From positions 124,001 to 188,000 of the forward strand of contig JAVTVY010017392.1 in assembly GCA_036873755.1 (NCBI GenBank): DNA of 64,000 bases, written 5' to 3'. The stretch comes from Hanleya hanleyi. Its lineage: Eukaryota; Mollusca; Polyplacophora; Lepidopleurida; Hanleyidae. The translations under genes were made by a program, and so were the position numbers. This document shows positions 1 to 12,951 of this stretch, in pieces (positions within the stretch are counted from its first letter, which is position 1; every line of letters begins with the position of its first letter). The notes under the pieces are model-generated. The model was not told the DNA's origin and did no database searches. It worked only from the letters and a program-made list of their open reading frames with translations.

Positions 1-483
1 CCATACAGTCATTTTCCCCTATAGATGCAAATGTTCGAATCGTTCTCCTATTGTTGAGGGAAAGTCCGTGTTCCGCATTTTATATTTTCGGAGACAAGTC
101 CTCTTTTTACATGCACTCACCCAAGACTTGATCGCCCTGGACGAGCGCTCCACGTTGACACCTCACTCGACCCAATCGGTTGACTAGGGGCTCCTCTCGC
201 TCCGAAAATGTCCCAAAGATTGGCGAAGATTGCCGGAGAATTTCCGCTGGCTCCCGCGTACATGTATTTGGGACTACATTCTGTCCACCGAGGTTTTTCC
301 CCCGTGACCGTATCGCCGCCAGACCGCATCACCGCGGAGGAATACATGCCCCAAAGGTCACGTGACCGGAAGTCCCGGAACTATAGTGACCTTAACCTCT
401 TGATCACGTGATCTCCCCAAAAATGACGAAAGGTCAAGTTGACTATATTCGTCCTTTACGTACTACTTATGTCTTCACGTTGT
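1..483. other. Gene-free left flank with two CACGTG palindromes
   Basis: I see no convincing gene here; the open frames lack coding character. Two perfect 12-bp palindromes centred on CACGTG are present, GGTCACGTGACC at 356-367 and GATCACGTGATC at 402-413. Confidence 0.5.
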
Positions 484-1010
484 GCACGTTTAGGCGTAGC
501 CTCTATACACAATTAGGCGCATTTCCACAGTTAGACGCAAATTTTCTACACGATTAGGCGCAGTTCCACAATTAGGCGCAAAATGATTTCCACGATTAGG
601 CGCAGTTCCACAATTAGGAGCATATTTCTCACACGAATAAGCGCATTTCCACAATTAGGAGCAAATCTCCTACACGATTAGGCACAGTTCCACAATTAGG
701 AGCATTTTTTCTACACGATTAGGCGCAACGAAAAATTAGGCGCAAGATCGTTAAAATGATTAGGAGCAGTTACATGATTAGACGCAGCCTCCTTACACGA
801 TTAGGCGCATTTACACAAATAGGCGCAAATTCCGTACACGATTAGGCGCAGTTCCACAATTAAGCGCAAGTTTGGTACACGATTAGGCGCAGTTCCACCG
901 TTAACCGCAAATTTCCTACACGATTAGGCGCAACACGTTTTTAGGCGCAATTTTGTTACACGATTTGGCGCTGACACGATTAGGCGCAAATACACGATTA
1001 GGCCCCCCAC
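484..1010. repeat. TTAGGCGCA minisatellite
   Basis: About 25 degenerate copies of a roughly 20-bp half-unit centred on CACGATTAGGCGCA or CACAATTAGGCGCA, alternating so that the full period is about 41 bp. Copies become more diverged at both ends. No coding content. Confidence 0.9.
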
Positions 1011-1014
1011 AAGG

Positions 1015-1600
1015 GTCCCTTGGGTCAGTGGCACTTGATTTAGGAACTGGGTTAATAATAGCCAATGACCATGTACTAGATGTCATACCATTCTCAAAAC
1101 AAACGTTAAATAGTCTATGTAAAAAAATAGCAACGTTATCGTTTCTTAAAACTTCAATAGGTATAGAGTCAATTCCCATTGCTTTCCCATTTTTTGCACC
1201 ACTTATTGCTTCATATATTACCTGCAATTATATAATACTTCCCAATTCATCCGTATCAGAAATGTCCCACTCAGGTTCATCATCAGATGAGGCAGTTACA
1301 TTTGAAGTTTCACTGGGATTTAACAAATTACAAAAACGTCCTTCCATCGATCTAAGACAAGTTTAGGCTCGGTCAAAATTCTATCATTTAACTTAACTTC
1401 CTTTGGGATGTGCTTAAGTCTATCTTCACCCACACCTATTTTACCCATCTTTTTCAATAGAAGTTTTGGACTACCAGCCCTCAAGTTTATAAATTCCTGT
1501 TGTTGACTTTACCAGTAATATCTTTTGTGGCGCTGTACAGCTCGGTCGAACGATTTACGTTTCTGATTGAATACAGATTTTAAAGTCTTCTTGAGACTAT
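1015..1600 (-). pseudogene. LINE (non-LTR) reverse transcriptase fragment
   Basis: On the minus strand, pieces in more than one frame read like the region just before and into the reverse-transcriptase domain of an animal LINE. The visible motifs are a W-x-D-x-F linker, then GKAMGIDSIPIEVL (fingers motif), LFNVCFENG, and IINPVPK followed by DPRDP. There is an in-frame stop near 1230 and the fragment ends abruptly at about 1015 against the minisatellite, before the catalytic YxDD motif. It is a truncated, dead copy. The exact clade (RTE or CR1-like) cannot be settled from this piece. Confidence 0.8.
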
Positions 1601-1785
1601 CTATCTATCTGGCTATCTGATTCATTGCTAGTGAAACCTTGCTTGAATTTTCAGGATACTCGCCTAACTTGTTTCAGGCATTTATAAGCTGGAAATAAGT
1701 AATAAGACATACTTATGGACAAGCACTTAATGCATAAATTATTACTCGGCCACGTACACGTTCCATGACAGATTCTGGGAGTGTA

Positions 1786-2443
1786 AAAGCGTACCTGAGA
1801 TACAACACATATCACGAATCGTTAGATTCTTGGTATGTGCTTTAGAATAGGTTAACCAGAAGACTATTCTGTGAAGTCATGTGACGCAGTCAGTATGTCG
1901 GCACCTCTTCCCACTTCCCTTATATGTGTTGTAATTTTTCCTGTATATGGCGAGATTCTGCTGGTGGACGTTTCGTGCCCGAGGCCCGCCTGTACAGACC
2001 TTTTGGTCTTTGATATATGTTGGCACTTGTGGGAAGTTGATGCTGGGTCGACATCGGGCCTTACAGACTAGTCGTTTGTGTTAAATGCCGTCATTTACAT
2101 CTGACGACGATACAACTCACCAATCTCCAATGTACGAGTTGTCACAGCGAAACAGCTCACCAATTACCAGTATACGAGTTGTCAGAGCATTTCCATCATA
2201 GCTCTCTAGATTTGTATCTAATACCGCTTATGCCGGTGCTAGGGGCCGTGTGGTCATATCATCCAAGTTGCCACATGAACAGGTACAATAAAAGCGTACC
2301 TGAGATACAACACATATCACGAATCGTTAGATTCTTGGTATGTGCTTTAGAATAGGTTAACCAGAAGACTATTCTGTGAAGTCATGTGACGCAGTCAGTA
2401 TGTCGGCACCTCTTCCCACTACCCTTATATGTGTTGTAATTAT
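1786..2443 (+). repeat. Duplicated 155-bp segment
   Basis: The stretch at about 1786-1935 (beginning AAAAGCGTACCTGAGATACA) recurs nearly identically at about 2288-2443. The copies are 502 bp apart with unrelated sequence between them. It is probably a small interspersed repeat; no coding function seen. Confidence 0.8.
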
Positions 2444-2449
2444 ACCCCT

Positions 2450-3935
2450 AGAACGGTTCATGTTGGTAAATATAATAAGTAATACAAGTAGTCCAAGTCT
2501 TTGCAAAATGTTATACCATTTTCACGAAGTACATGCAGACCTTCGACTTGACAATGGCTCAGATCGGCGATCAACGCTACGGGAGGTTACGTGGCAATAA
2601 CCACTTCGAATACACAACGACTAATCGCTCGACAGCAGTCTTGGGCAAGTCCCTGAGACGCATGCGCATGAAATCGAATGCTGTGGAACGAAAGCCGAAC
2701 ATGACCGAGCCCGATAAAGTCTCTCAGGTTGATCCGCTGTACCCCGCTGTGTCGGCAGCGTACATTGAACACCTTCATTCTCAGAAAGTGTGTCTCTTTT
2801 ATCTCTACCTCCATGACAACATGAGCATTCAGAGGCACCTGTATGTCCGTTCCAATTTGTCATCTCAGTCCCAAAGAATGCTCTGTTTACATACTGCTGT
2901 ATTATACATAATACTATCAGGTGATTTGACTGGTGCTACGAATCTACCTCTGGTTCTGCTTAGAGTCTCACTGGTATTAGTTTTAAAAAGTTTAATCCAC
3001 ATGCATCTTTTTCTTATAGTTATTAACATTATTGACATAATTTTGCTATAAATTATCACTGGTATCCAAGAAGAATAAAATTGCTTCCAAGTACTCTTGT
3101 CCAAGACCCATTCTCATGGCATCAGATTGTATATCCCCTATTGTCGTTTTTACTCTCTGATGTCAAAGTGGGGCTAATTGCGGCGCGCAGCTTTTCTGCG
3201 CATGGCTCTCGCCCAATCAACAGCCTCCGTTACTAAATGAAGCGAACTTGTTGAGATTACCGAATGGGGCCGATGATTTCCGAAAACACAGCTCCTAATG
3301 TCACGCGACTGGATAAACATTAAGAATCCATTTGATGATTTATGAGATCCTCGGTGATGTAGGAATCAATATACGGATACGGCATGCTATGATGTGCCTA
3401 CAATCTTCCATTGGCAGCTGGTTGGAGAAAAGATCGCGATAGGAAGTACTCATGACGTTATACCGTTGCATAACCAATTGGTGTTAGCGTGTCTCTTTGT
3501 CTTAAATATTTGCGCAAGTGTTTGAAACTCATTTCTTTATGAAACTTTCATTACCAATTACAATTCGACTTTTATACCGTAAACATTGCATAACCAGCAT
3601 CGTTTGATCTGAGAGAGGCTGTCATGCAGTAGCGTGATAACTCCACACGCGATCTGCTGCTGATAAACGTAGTTCAGATAACAGGTAATGCCATTATACT
3701 CAGGGGCAAGCAGAACAAGTATACAGTAACGTTATAATGTGCGCTGATGCTATCATTTTAACATAGGAAATCCCCGACTTATGGCTACAGATGAACTGCG
3801 TGGTAGGGTAAGAGCTTAGAAAATGAGACGAAATATGAATGGTTTTGAGCAACGAAAGAAGGAAACATTCAACTACCTTGGACAATATACAGATGATTAG
3901 TGTACATTCATAAGACAATAAACTGTTTACGTATA
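2450..3935. other. No supported gene
   Basis: A 172-codon ATG frame at 2533-3051 is the longest opening. Its second half translates to low-complexity hydrophobic sequence and I recognise no domain, so I do not call it a gene. The rest is AT-rich with no repeat or RNA that I can identify. Confidence 0.4.
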
Positions 3936-4120
3936 TAACACAATGCTATTCCTTGGATAACAACTTCTTTATTGCTGTGGAGCTGACGTTTCGTTGGAGA
4001 TACTTCCAACTTTTTCAAAGCTAATGAAAAAGCTTTGAAAAAGTTGGAAGTATCTCCAATGAAACGTCAGCTCCACAGCAATTACGAAGTTGTTCATAGA
4101 ATAGCATTGTGTTATATACG
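3936..4120. mobile_element. Palindromic MITE-like element
   Basis: A near-perfect inverted repeat of about 185 bp. The arms read GCTGTGGAGCTGACGTTTCG and onward, and meet near 4023 around AAAAGCTTTGAAAAAGTTGG. The outer ends ACACAATGCTATTC and GAATAGCATTGTGT are exact reverse complements. This fits a fold-back MITE. A related half-site (GGATAACAACTTC, GACGTTTCG) lies at 10228-10275. Confidence 0.8.
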
Positions 4121-4280
4121 CCAACTTCTAAATGCCTGTCAAAGAAAAAAAATGTTTACGTATAATCGCTTCAGGAGTTGATATCCAACACGCTGGTCAA
4201 AACAGTCGAACAAGCAGGAGGTTCTGTTGGAAGCAGCCGTCCGTGTGTCTATTTTTGTGTAATTGGAACTATTTCAAAGA

Positions 4281-4925
4281 CAATGTGTCCAGACCATATA
4301 TCAACCGACAATTCCACTTTGGTGTTAGGGACAAACAACACTGAACCAGGAAGGAACGTTTTTGTGGAGTTAGGGATATTATTCAGCATCCATGTTTATT
4401 TTTTCTCCGTTTTCTTCGTCGCAATCGCAGCCTTATTGTGGCCGTGTTGTGTAACAGCTTGTTGGCAAAGTCACCAAACCACTAATCGTTTTTCCGCCAG
4501 CCTCCTCGTGATGTTACTCACTTTCACCTTACCGAGAGCAATTGTGATGTTTGTGGATCCTTACTTTTCTAACAAATCATTAGACCTGTTGACCTTTTAC
4601 CTTATTATGTCATTGGCTTTTCCCGCTCTCACGTCTGCCTATTGCATTCTTCTCCTCGCCATTCTGGATTCCACACGGCTGTCACTCTGTCCTCCAAAGT
4701 TTCAAAGACTTCGAACGATATCATTAACTACATTATTGCATTACAGCGTCTACGCTGTGACTTCAATCTTAGTGTATTTTGAACAAGACAGTTATTATTT
4801 CATCACAATATGCCATTCATTATCTTCGGTCTGGGGACTCGTAGTTGCTATCGGTTACACAGTGGCGGCGTACAGGCTTCGAAGGAATATCATGCCGGTT
4901 ACACCAAACCAAACCAGGAAACAAG
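4281..4925 (+). CDS. Multi-pass membrane protein exon (PRRT3/4-like)
   Basis: An open coding exon that ends at a consensus splice donor (CAAG|GTAAGA, 4925/4926) in phase 1. From MCPDHIST near 4283 it encodes a short segment with two N-glycosylation sequons (NST, NNT), then five hydrophobic helices: FVELGILFSIHVYFF, LLVMLLTFTLPRAIVMF, LTFYLIMSLAFPALTSAY, LTTLLHYSVYAVTSI and a last one containing VWGLVVAIGYTVAAY. The VDPYF and LLLAILDSTRL motifs between helices resemble the membrane domain of proline-rich transmembrane proteins 3/4, recognised from memory only. The left limit is uncertain: the frame is open to 4178, and an AG acceptor just before 4281 is weak. The next exon is at 5481. Confidence 0.6.
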
Positions 4926-5480
4926 GTAAGATAGCAACCGTCAGATCCGACATAAAATATTCAGCCGTTGTTCATAGAACAATTCCCGCGTCAATAATTG
5001 AAAGACCTCTTCGGTATGATTGCAACAATTCCAAAATGTGCATGAAATAGAAATGATAAACACACAAGATGGTTTCCTGTAATAGGGAAGCGTTCAACTA
5101 TCTTCAATGTCAGCAAGACATAATGATGTTCTTTGTATAAAGTCCTAATGCCTGACCATTATTCTTTATCAAAATGAATTTCCAAGTCGTTTCTAGAGTA
5201 TGTATCTCCTGCCGCTTTGAGTGAGATTGTTCACGTGAAAACCATGGAGATGCGAAACACAACCTCTGCATTGTATTCCGCAAATGGCTTGCCTTTCGGG
5301 TTATTTTTCGTAATATTAACGCGTAATTTGTAGTCAACATGGCCGGTTGGTTCATTGCTAATAAAACCTTGCTTGAAGCTCCGCGATTGCGAATTAAATA
5401 GATCTAGTAAGGAAGAATACTCGTCTGGCCGTTCGTTCTTAATTTCACAAATTCTGTTTATATTTCATGTTCCCGATAAG

Positions 5481-5791
5481 ACAGCACACAAAGACGGATT
5501 CGCAAGCTAGTCACAGTTCTCTATGTCTGTGCCTTAGTTGGAATTGTGGGAACCGGTGTGACGTTATTTGGTGCTGTTGGTGCCAGACTGCCCTGGATGG
5601 ACTCTAGTGAAAATCCTTTGTCTTGGTTGATATTCCAGACGCTATCACGACTGGTGGAAGTTTCCTCTTCTATGTTGGTCTTGTTTGTAGCGTCCAGATC
5701 ACAGCAAAAATGGATGTTTCCTTGTCCGTGGAATTCTTTATGTAAACGGCTGAATAAAAACTGTGGAACTTCTTCGAGTGAATCAGAATAA
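5481..5791 (+). CDS. Terminal exon of the same membrane protein
   Basis: An acceptor AG at 5479-5480 followed by a phase-1 continuation makes an uninterrupted join with the exon ending at 4925 (intron about 555 bp). The exon begins STQRRIRKLVTV and adds two more hydrophobic helices (LYVCALVGIVGTGVTLFGAV and WLIFQTLSRLVEVSSSMLVL), giving about seven in total. A short Cys- and Ser-rich tail ends in ESE and a TAA. FQTLSRLVEV matches the style of the last helix of PRRT3/4-type proteins. It appears to be an intact host gene 3' end. Confidence 0.6.
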
Positions 5792-6149
5792 GGATAGTCA
5801 CTGAAATGACGATTTAGAGTTAGCTTGTATCACCAGCAAGGAGACGGATGATGCAGGTAGAACAAAACACAAGTCAACTGACTGACAAGGATCCATCCAA
5901 CAAGTATATAGCATCAAACATATGATCACAGGTATGTCGCAAGTTCTTCAAAACCATCAGAAATTTCGACATCCACATACAGTGTAACTTATATTTACAG
6001 CAATTGTCAACGAAATTGTGCCGGGTGATCCCTAAGTCTATTAAAATTCTCTGGATGTATAATGTCGGTTTCAGGTGCATATTTTTGCATAAGAAATCCT
6101 CCAGATAAATGACTCAAACATACCAAACTAGAATAGGTAAAGATTATTA

Positions 6150-6720
6150 GTTATTCAGGTTTTCCCCGGTTGTATGGAAAGTTACGACTCTTCCTGAAGC
6201 TCATCCACCATGAGGCGTTAACGAATTTATTACCCCTCAAGCCTTTTTTTATCTTATAGTAAAAATACTGAAAAGGTCTATCACTTATAACCAACGGTAC
6301 AACGGACAAAATCCAACGGGTCATTTCGATTACGAACTGCTCACTTTTTGCTACTGCACTGTGAGAAAGGCGCGCGCAACAACACAATCCATCCATCGTG
6401 CGGAAATCGACTTTTATTTTTGGAACAAATTACACGTTTTGGTGATTTATGAAACGTCGGAAACTTCAGTGAAAGTAATGCAGTATGACTTTATTCCATT
6501 AAATTTTGACGAGTGAGCGAAAGTCGTTCCATAATATTGAGATATGATCAGCTTAACTTTCGAAGCCAGAGCGTCGTTTCCAATCGGACGTGAGTTGTTT
6601 TCTATATGCCCGGAGTAACAAGACATCACTCGGGGTATATGGGTACGAACCGACCTTTTACCTAATCACAATCCCGATATTGAATACAAATTCGCTTGTG
6701 GGGTAATATATACAATCTCG
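6150..6720 (+). mobile_element. Non-autonomous repeat, copy 1
   Basis: Shares long stretches with 9010-9600 (same strand) and 8460-8900 (opposite strand). Shared landmarks are CTTTATTCCATTAAATTTTG, GACGAGTGAG, CTTTCGAAG, GAGCGTCGTTTCCAATCG and CCCGATATTGAATACAAAT. No open frame is conserved between copies, so it is probably a non-autonomous transposon or SINE-like unit. Confidence 0.75.
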
Positions 6721-8459
6721 GTCACATTGGTTGTTGCATTGGTAAAATAAATCGAACTTTTAACAGAATAGTGTAGTTCTGGCTAATTCGATTGATTTTT
6801 TAGTATTTCTTTCTACTTTTCGCGAGAAAACATGTTTCGTGAGACTACATGCTTCCTCGAGCTTTGTACGACAATCTGCCTGTATTGAATTTGGAACAGT
6901 TTTTAATTTCAGATGAACTATCATTAATCTAATGACAATTAGAACAAGACAATGCTAATGAAAAGCATTTTTCCCGTGAGAAAGTTACACTGATAACCAT
7001 TTGGAATTAAAAACTGTTTGGGATCACACAGTAGTCAGTTAACGTTCCTTGGTATGTTGGTTTACTAATATAGGCGTCGCGTAAAACGCCACGGTATGCT
7101 TGCCGGAAGGTTTCGTAACCCAATAATGAAGAAATTTTCTCATGCGGTCGCAACAGCGGCTTCAATTTGCTTTAGAAGAACAGTGTGAACACGCATTTGG
7201 CATAAATATACAGTTCGGCTGCACGGATAAGTCTTCTCTAGTGTTTGAATAAGGGGGTATAAGAGACTGGGGTCAGACCGCACAACTTGGTTGTTCACCA
7301 AGATGTGTCCCGGACAGCTTAACTACGTCACAGATCCTGACGAAAAGAGGGTGCCAGGATGCGAGTTCAATTTAACCCAACATCGTCGACGTCTCGTATC
7401 GGCCCCATATGGACGTTGTCTCGCACCTCGTCGGCGGTTTCAGCATGTTGTTGCTGTCGAGCTCAGGTTCTCTTCTCCGAAGAGAGGCATGACAATTAAA
7501 GCTCGGCGTATTGTACCGCAAACACGAGAACAAAGTGTCGATCACAATACACTTCTTCTGATAATCTAATCTTAACTCTCAACAAATGCCACTAGGGCGC
7601 GTCTCCGGAATGCGTACGAGAGGAATATCATTGTTTGCCTTCGGAAAGCGTTTGATGACTTGTATGCAAGATAGAAAACTAAATGCACCTATTCGTCAGA
7701 GTCGCATGTTGAGGAATTTTCTTTAATCCATTATGTAAAAACAATAGCCTGTCATACAGGCTCCTCAGATTTCAATTTCACGGAACACATGCATTTGCGG
7801 CAAGGGATGTTGACACGATACATTTGAAACGATTGTAAGCGGCATGCCATGGCGTTTTGGGTCAATAATGGCATTTGCTGTGGAAACGCAGCATAACATT
7901 GAATATCGACTGACTACTATGTGGTTGCAAGCAATTTTTATACTCCAAAAATTTCCATTGAATTCCAATACAGGTACATATAGATTGTTGACCAAAGCTA
8001 AAAAAAAACAGGTGATCCTTCGGAGATTCATGAACCGTCGACAAAAATACTCAGGAATCAATCTAATACGCCAGAAATACGCGCTTCTGTCATGTTTCGA
8101 TATTTTTTTACTAATGCACCAACCAATGTGGCCGAAACTGTATCGACCTTCTTGCAGAAAGGCCTTGGCCTAAACGTTTGTAAATCGAGTATAAATAAAG
8201 CCAATTATTATTATTGTTATTATTATTATCACTATTATTTTTATTATTATTATTACATGTTGCTATGGCCATGATGCCGGTAATATATTTTAGCTCATTA
8301 GGCTTGCCCGCGCAGATATATGACGACTATACAGTGCTACCCTATTTGGTATACATGGGAATTCATTGATATCAATCATACTTCCGTATTTCGATGGAGA
8401 GAATAGCGGTTTGGCTAGACAATCGATGGGCATACATGTAGTGTACTAAGTGTCATGTA
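6721..8459. other. No supported gene; TTA microsatellite at 8204-8262
   Basis: AT-rich DNA. The short open frames at about 7303-7569 and 7844-8173 have no recognisable domain. A (TTA)n tract occupies about 8204-8262. Confidence 0.4.
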
Positions 8460-8900
8460 TGGTGGTATCATATTTTATTATCCCACAAGCAAATTTGTAT
8501 TCAATATCGGGATTATGATTGATTAAAAGGTCGGGTCATATAAACCTATTCACCCCGAGTGATGTCTGCAACTCGAGGTAAATAAAAAAAAACCTCAGGT
8601 GCGATTGGAGACAACTATCTCGCTTCGAAAGTTCTGCTGTGCATATCTAAATAGTTATATAATAACTTTCGCTCACTCGTCTAAATTTAATGGAATGAAG
8701 TCAAAGTGCATCGTATTCACTGAAGTTACATTTGTAGTTATTCAACATATTCACTTGTGTCCCGCATATAACTCACCAAGATGTGTCCTTTGTTTCAAAA
8801 ATAAAAGTTCGTTTCCGAAAGGAACAGATCGAAATAGATACGTGAAATGGATTGATGTTAATTATGCTGCGGCGCGTTTCTCGCAGCGTACTGGTAAAAT
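8460..8900 (-). mobile_element. Non-autonomous repeat, copy 2 (inverted)
   Basis: The reverse complement of part of the unit at 6150-6720 and 9010-9600. ATTTGTATTCAATATCGGGA and TTTAATGGAATGAAGTC can be matched by eye. Diverged and rearranged relative to the other two. Confidence 0.7.
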
Positions 8901-9009
8901 GCTGACAGTTTCATAACCAAAATGACCCGAAGAATTTGTTCGTCGTACCGTTGGTAGACCTTTTTTCAATATTTTTGCCATAAGATAAAAAAGCTTCTGG
9001 GATAACACA

Positions 9010-9600
9010 TTCGCCCCTGGGTGTATGGAATGTTACGTCCCTTCTTGAAATTCATATTCCCTTCGGCGAATATACTGTGTATTATGATGACATCATTGAA
9101 ATCACGGAGACATCCAGGTTAATGTCATCCTAGTCAAGGTCACTGCAACCTTGACTCTCAACATTCTACCAAAAACCTCCACATATACAGACCACCACGG
9201 AGGAGTGTCCGCATTTTGCTACTACGCTGTGAGAAACGCGCCAAAACACAATCCATTTCGATCTGCTTTAGTTCAGAAATCGACTTTATTTTTGGAACCA
9301 ATGACACCTTTTGGTGAGTTATGTGTCGGAAACTTAACTGAAAATAATGCATTATGACTTTATTCCACTAAATTTTGACGAGTGAGTGAAAGTTATTCAT
9401 TCAGTATTGAGACAGGGTCAGCTGACCTTTCGAAGCGAGAGCGTCGTTTCCAATCGCCCGTGAGTTTTTATATACCCCGAGTAGCAAGACATCACTCGGG
9501 GTATATGGGTTTACACGACCCGGCCTTTTAACCAATCACAATCCCGATATTGAATACAAATTTGCTTGTGGGGTAATAATACAATATACAACCCACTGTC
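9010..9600 (+). mobile_element. Non-autonomous repeat, copy 3
   Basis: A third copy of the unit at 6150-6720. It includes GTGTCGGAAACTTAACTGAA, ACGAGTGAG, CTTTCGAAG and a hairpin made of TATACCCCGAGT and ACTCGGGGTATA near 9472-9510. Confidence 0.75.
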
Positions 9601-10859
9601 TGAGTATTAATTCCCAAAATATAGGCCAATTCGGATTCCATACAGCTGCAAAAAAAGCGCGGTTGAGATTCCAAGGCTACGTCTATGAATCCCCCATAGT
9701 CTATACTGGATCTGTGGTGTTGAGAGAGATTTTCCTTTGGAGTGATATAGTTGGTTTCAGTCGCCAGACGTCGTAACTTTTGCCCACCTCTTACATATCT
9801 TACCAAGTGCGGTCACGAATATGATTAGAAACCCCTATAGATCTCACGGCTGGTTTTTCATATGGCAGACCGGGTCTCCAGCATGGTACGGCGTTATCAG
9901 GCAAGTGTCTATCAAGTGAAACGTTAATACCAATCATGAACAACAAACTATCGTCAGTGAAAATGAACGACACAGCACCTGGCATCATGACCGATTCGGT
10001 GTTCAGACAGTGAGGTTGTAAGTGTGATTCGGGGTAAACAAGAAGCATTAGTGATAAGAAGATAACACATCATGTAAAATCCCAGAGATAGGGCAGACCT
10101 ACGAATATACTTTGTTGTTTTCTCTGTATGTTTTCTCTGTAAAATTATATATAAAAGGTTCGGCGTTGAAGCATGCACCTTCACCTTTATCACTCTCATT
10201 GATCTTCAGTTTATAAATAAACAAATTGCTTATGGATAACAACTTCTAGTTTATTCAGGACGACGTTTCGATACAGGTACTAGTATCGTTCTCAAGTCAA
10301 TGAAGAAACGATCTTCAGTTTTCTTCGAAATATGTTGTTTCCTCGCAGAATTTGTGGCGAAGATGTTCGCATGACTAACACGCCGTTACTAATTCACAGT
10401 TCCAACTCTCAGTCTTTCTAACAAGGATTTCATTGTATCACTGATATTGAACACACCCTGTATACAGCCCTAGTGTACATGGATATTCGGTATTCAGCCG
10501 GTGTGCATATTTCCCTACAACAGGTAATAGTGTGTGTTGGAAATTTGGATTTCGTTATCATTTCTTCCAAGGTTGACTGGACTTCGGTTATCTCACCTTT
10601 CCTCTGCAAAAATAATTCCCCGTGTGTGACTTGAACCCGCGTCCTCAGAGTTTGGCATCAAATTGCCAGCAGTAAATGCAAGCGCTCTAAATCATTGACA
10701 ACCACTACAACTTGGATGAGATGGGACTGGCCCATCCAGCACAGCTAATTTGTGCTGTACCAAGAAAGCGTCATCTTAAAAATAATTGGATATAAATGTT
10801 ACCTAATTTCTAAATGGCATTAGGATATGAAGACAAAAGCCAGCAAATGTTTGCGTTAG
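9601..10859. other. No supported gene
   Basis: Only short frames without recognisable domains. A partial MITE-like end occurs at about 10228-10310 (GATAACAACTTC, GACGTTTCG, with an internal inverted repeat). Confidence 0.4.
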
Positions 10860-11925
10860 GCCCTGTCACACTCACCCGCGATCATGCTGGCGCTCCCACT
10901 ACGACCTGAAAAGTATGAAAGCGTGAGGCAAAGCGCAGTAAGGTCTCTGAGAACGATTTGGTGACGCAGTGGAAACTGTCAAGGACGGGAGAGGGTCGCC
11001 ATGAGCTACCTTGAGCGCCAAACCTCGGCGCTTGTTTTGTGCATGCACAAAACAAGCGCAGCGGGTCGGCGCTCTGACGAGAACGATGTAATGACGCAGT
11101 AATGTTGCCATGGCAGCGCAAAGCGAACTACATGAGCATATCGTGGACGTAGCAACAACGCATAGAAGCGACTTGGGGTCGCAGAAATCGTCCCCTGCGA
11201 CTGGTGTGCGACTGCTGTACGCTAATTGTGCTCTCAATACGTGCCTCTTGCGTTCTTATTGCGCTGCTACTGCACCTCTACTACGCTTTGTGGGCTTGTT
11301 TGCGCTCATTCTACGTCCACACTGCGCTGCCATTGAGACTATGACGCTCGTTATACGTCCAACGCGTTGTTCCGACGTTTGCAATAGGTTCACAGTGCGT
11401 TCTTATTACAATCCCACTTCCACTGACCCCCCCACACACATTTTGGTATAAATACAGCTCCATCGTCTATACACAATCAGTGTGCATCTGCTTTTGACCA
11501 TGGCCGCAGGCAAGCAGAATGTGCGGACTTCTTGGTTTTTGGCCTGCTGAAAGTAGACTGATGCCCTGGTCGCAGGAGGCTCTATTTTTATACACGCCGC
11601 ACATGCGCAATGAGCGAGTTGCAAAGGTATTGAGAGCGCAGTGAGAGCGCAGCGGCAGCGACTTGGACGCACTGAGAGCGCACTGAGAGCACACAGAACG
11701 CAGTGGAAGCGCATTGAGAGCGCACTGATGATCAAACTGGGAACGCATAGGGTCGCAGTGAGAGCGTAATAAGCGAGTCAAGAACGTACTGTAAGCTACT
11801 GTAAGTTACCTGGTGTCATGGATTTCACAATTTTCAGCGATGTCACTGCGCTTTGGTGAAAAATTTCAAAGTCCAGGAGCGCAAAGCGATCGACGGCTGA
11901 TCGCAGTAGAGTGTGACAGGGGTAT
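10860..11925. mobile_element. Fold-back / non-autonomous DNA transposon
   Basis: Bounded by inverted ends CCCTGTCACACTC (from about 10861) and GAGTGTGACAGGGG (to about 11925). The GCGATCA homology continues inward on both sides. The interior is GC-rich compared with the flanks and dominated by GAGCGCA/TGCGCTC runs, in opposite orientation on the left (11220-11340) and right (11630-11770), so it could fold back. The six-frame openings inside are simple consequences of the repeats. I could not find a clean target-site duplication. Confidence 0.65.
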
Positions 11926-12740
11926 TACTGTTAACTTCGTTTCACCTTTTCAAATCTGATGCTTATCTTCGATCCCATTATGTGCTGTGTATCCTTAAGG
12001 ACTTAAAAGAGGATGCCATTCAATAACCACGAACATAAACTTGTATGTGTATACAAAACATTGGTGTATTGTGTACCCATATCCACTCACTGATCGGTGT
12101 TCAATTATAGTGAAATATACCGTCGTCTATTTAACACAACATAAAATTAGCACAGCCAGATGGGAAAGATGATAGAGCTGTAATTTGTATGTATATCCGG
12201 TTATATACAGGACTTCACTCTTTGGTGCACTTGCATCGTGCACTACTACTGTTCTCGGCGAAAAATCCTCGGACCTGCATTTAACTAATTAAAATTAATA
12301 TAGACGTCATTCATTACAGAAGAATAATGTTCGTATAGTGCACCATTATTCGTCTGTAGGCATCATTACTTTCTGTAGACTTAATCATTTTTCGAGGCAA
12401 GGAGCATCATACCTATAAATGCTGGGCAATTCAAGAGATGGGTAATAAATACTTGCGGTCGGACTATCTTTCCTAACTGTCGGCAATCATACCTAGCGAG
12501 TAGACTATCATTTCTGGAGTCGAACAGCCATTCCTAGTGGGGACTATAATTCTTGCAGGTTGGACAATCATTCCCCTATGCCGGACAATCCCTGAGGATT
12601 GGAATTGGGTTCGACACGGATAAGGTAGTATATGCACAATAATCTGTATCCATTAATGATTCATTCAAAATGCGCGTTGAACTAATTAACAAACATGAAT
12701 CATTCTCTGGACCTGGAATAATTGTAGCAAGTCCTACATA

Positions 12741-12951
12741 CTGCAATTGTAAACATTTGTGTTACCAGATTGAAAATTGCTTCAGTTGAGAGCTAACCTC
12801 ATTCGGATTAAGTTGCGGGTAGAGGAAAGGGAATTTTCCCTATTTCTGCAATTGTAATCATTTGTGTTACCGAATTGAAAATTGCTTCAGTTGAGAGCTA
12901 ACCTCATTCGGATTAAGTTGCGGGTAGAGGAAGGGGAATTTTTCCCTATTT
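12741..12951 (+). repeat. 106-bp tandem duplication
   Basis: Two nearly identical units, about 12741-12846 and 12847-12951, each containing TTGCTTCAGTTGAGAGCTAA and GATTAAGTTGCGGGTAGAGG. Confidence 0.9.

Noticed and set aside
2533..3051. 172-codon ATG frame in host DNA
   Set aside because: No recognisable domain and a hydrophobic low-complexity second half. It cannot be distinguished from chance without transcripts.
9800..10048. Possible transposase-like FTDDS fragment on the minus strand
   Set aside because: Only one short motif resembles Tc1/mariner; the neighbouring expected residues and second catalytic Asp were not found.
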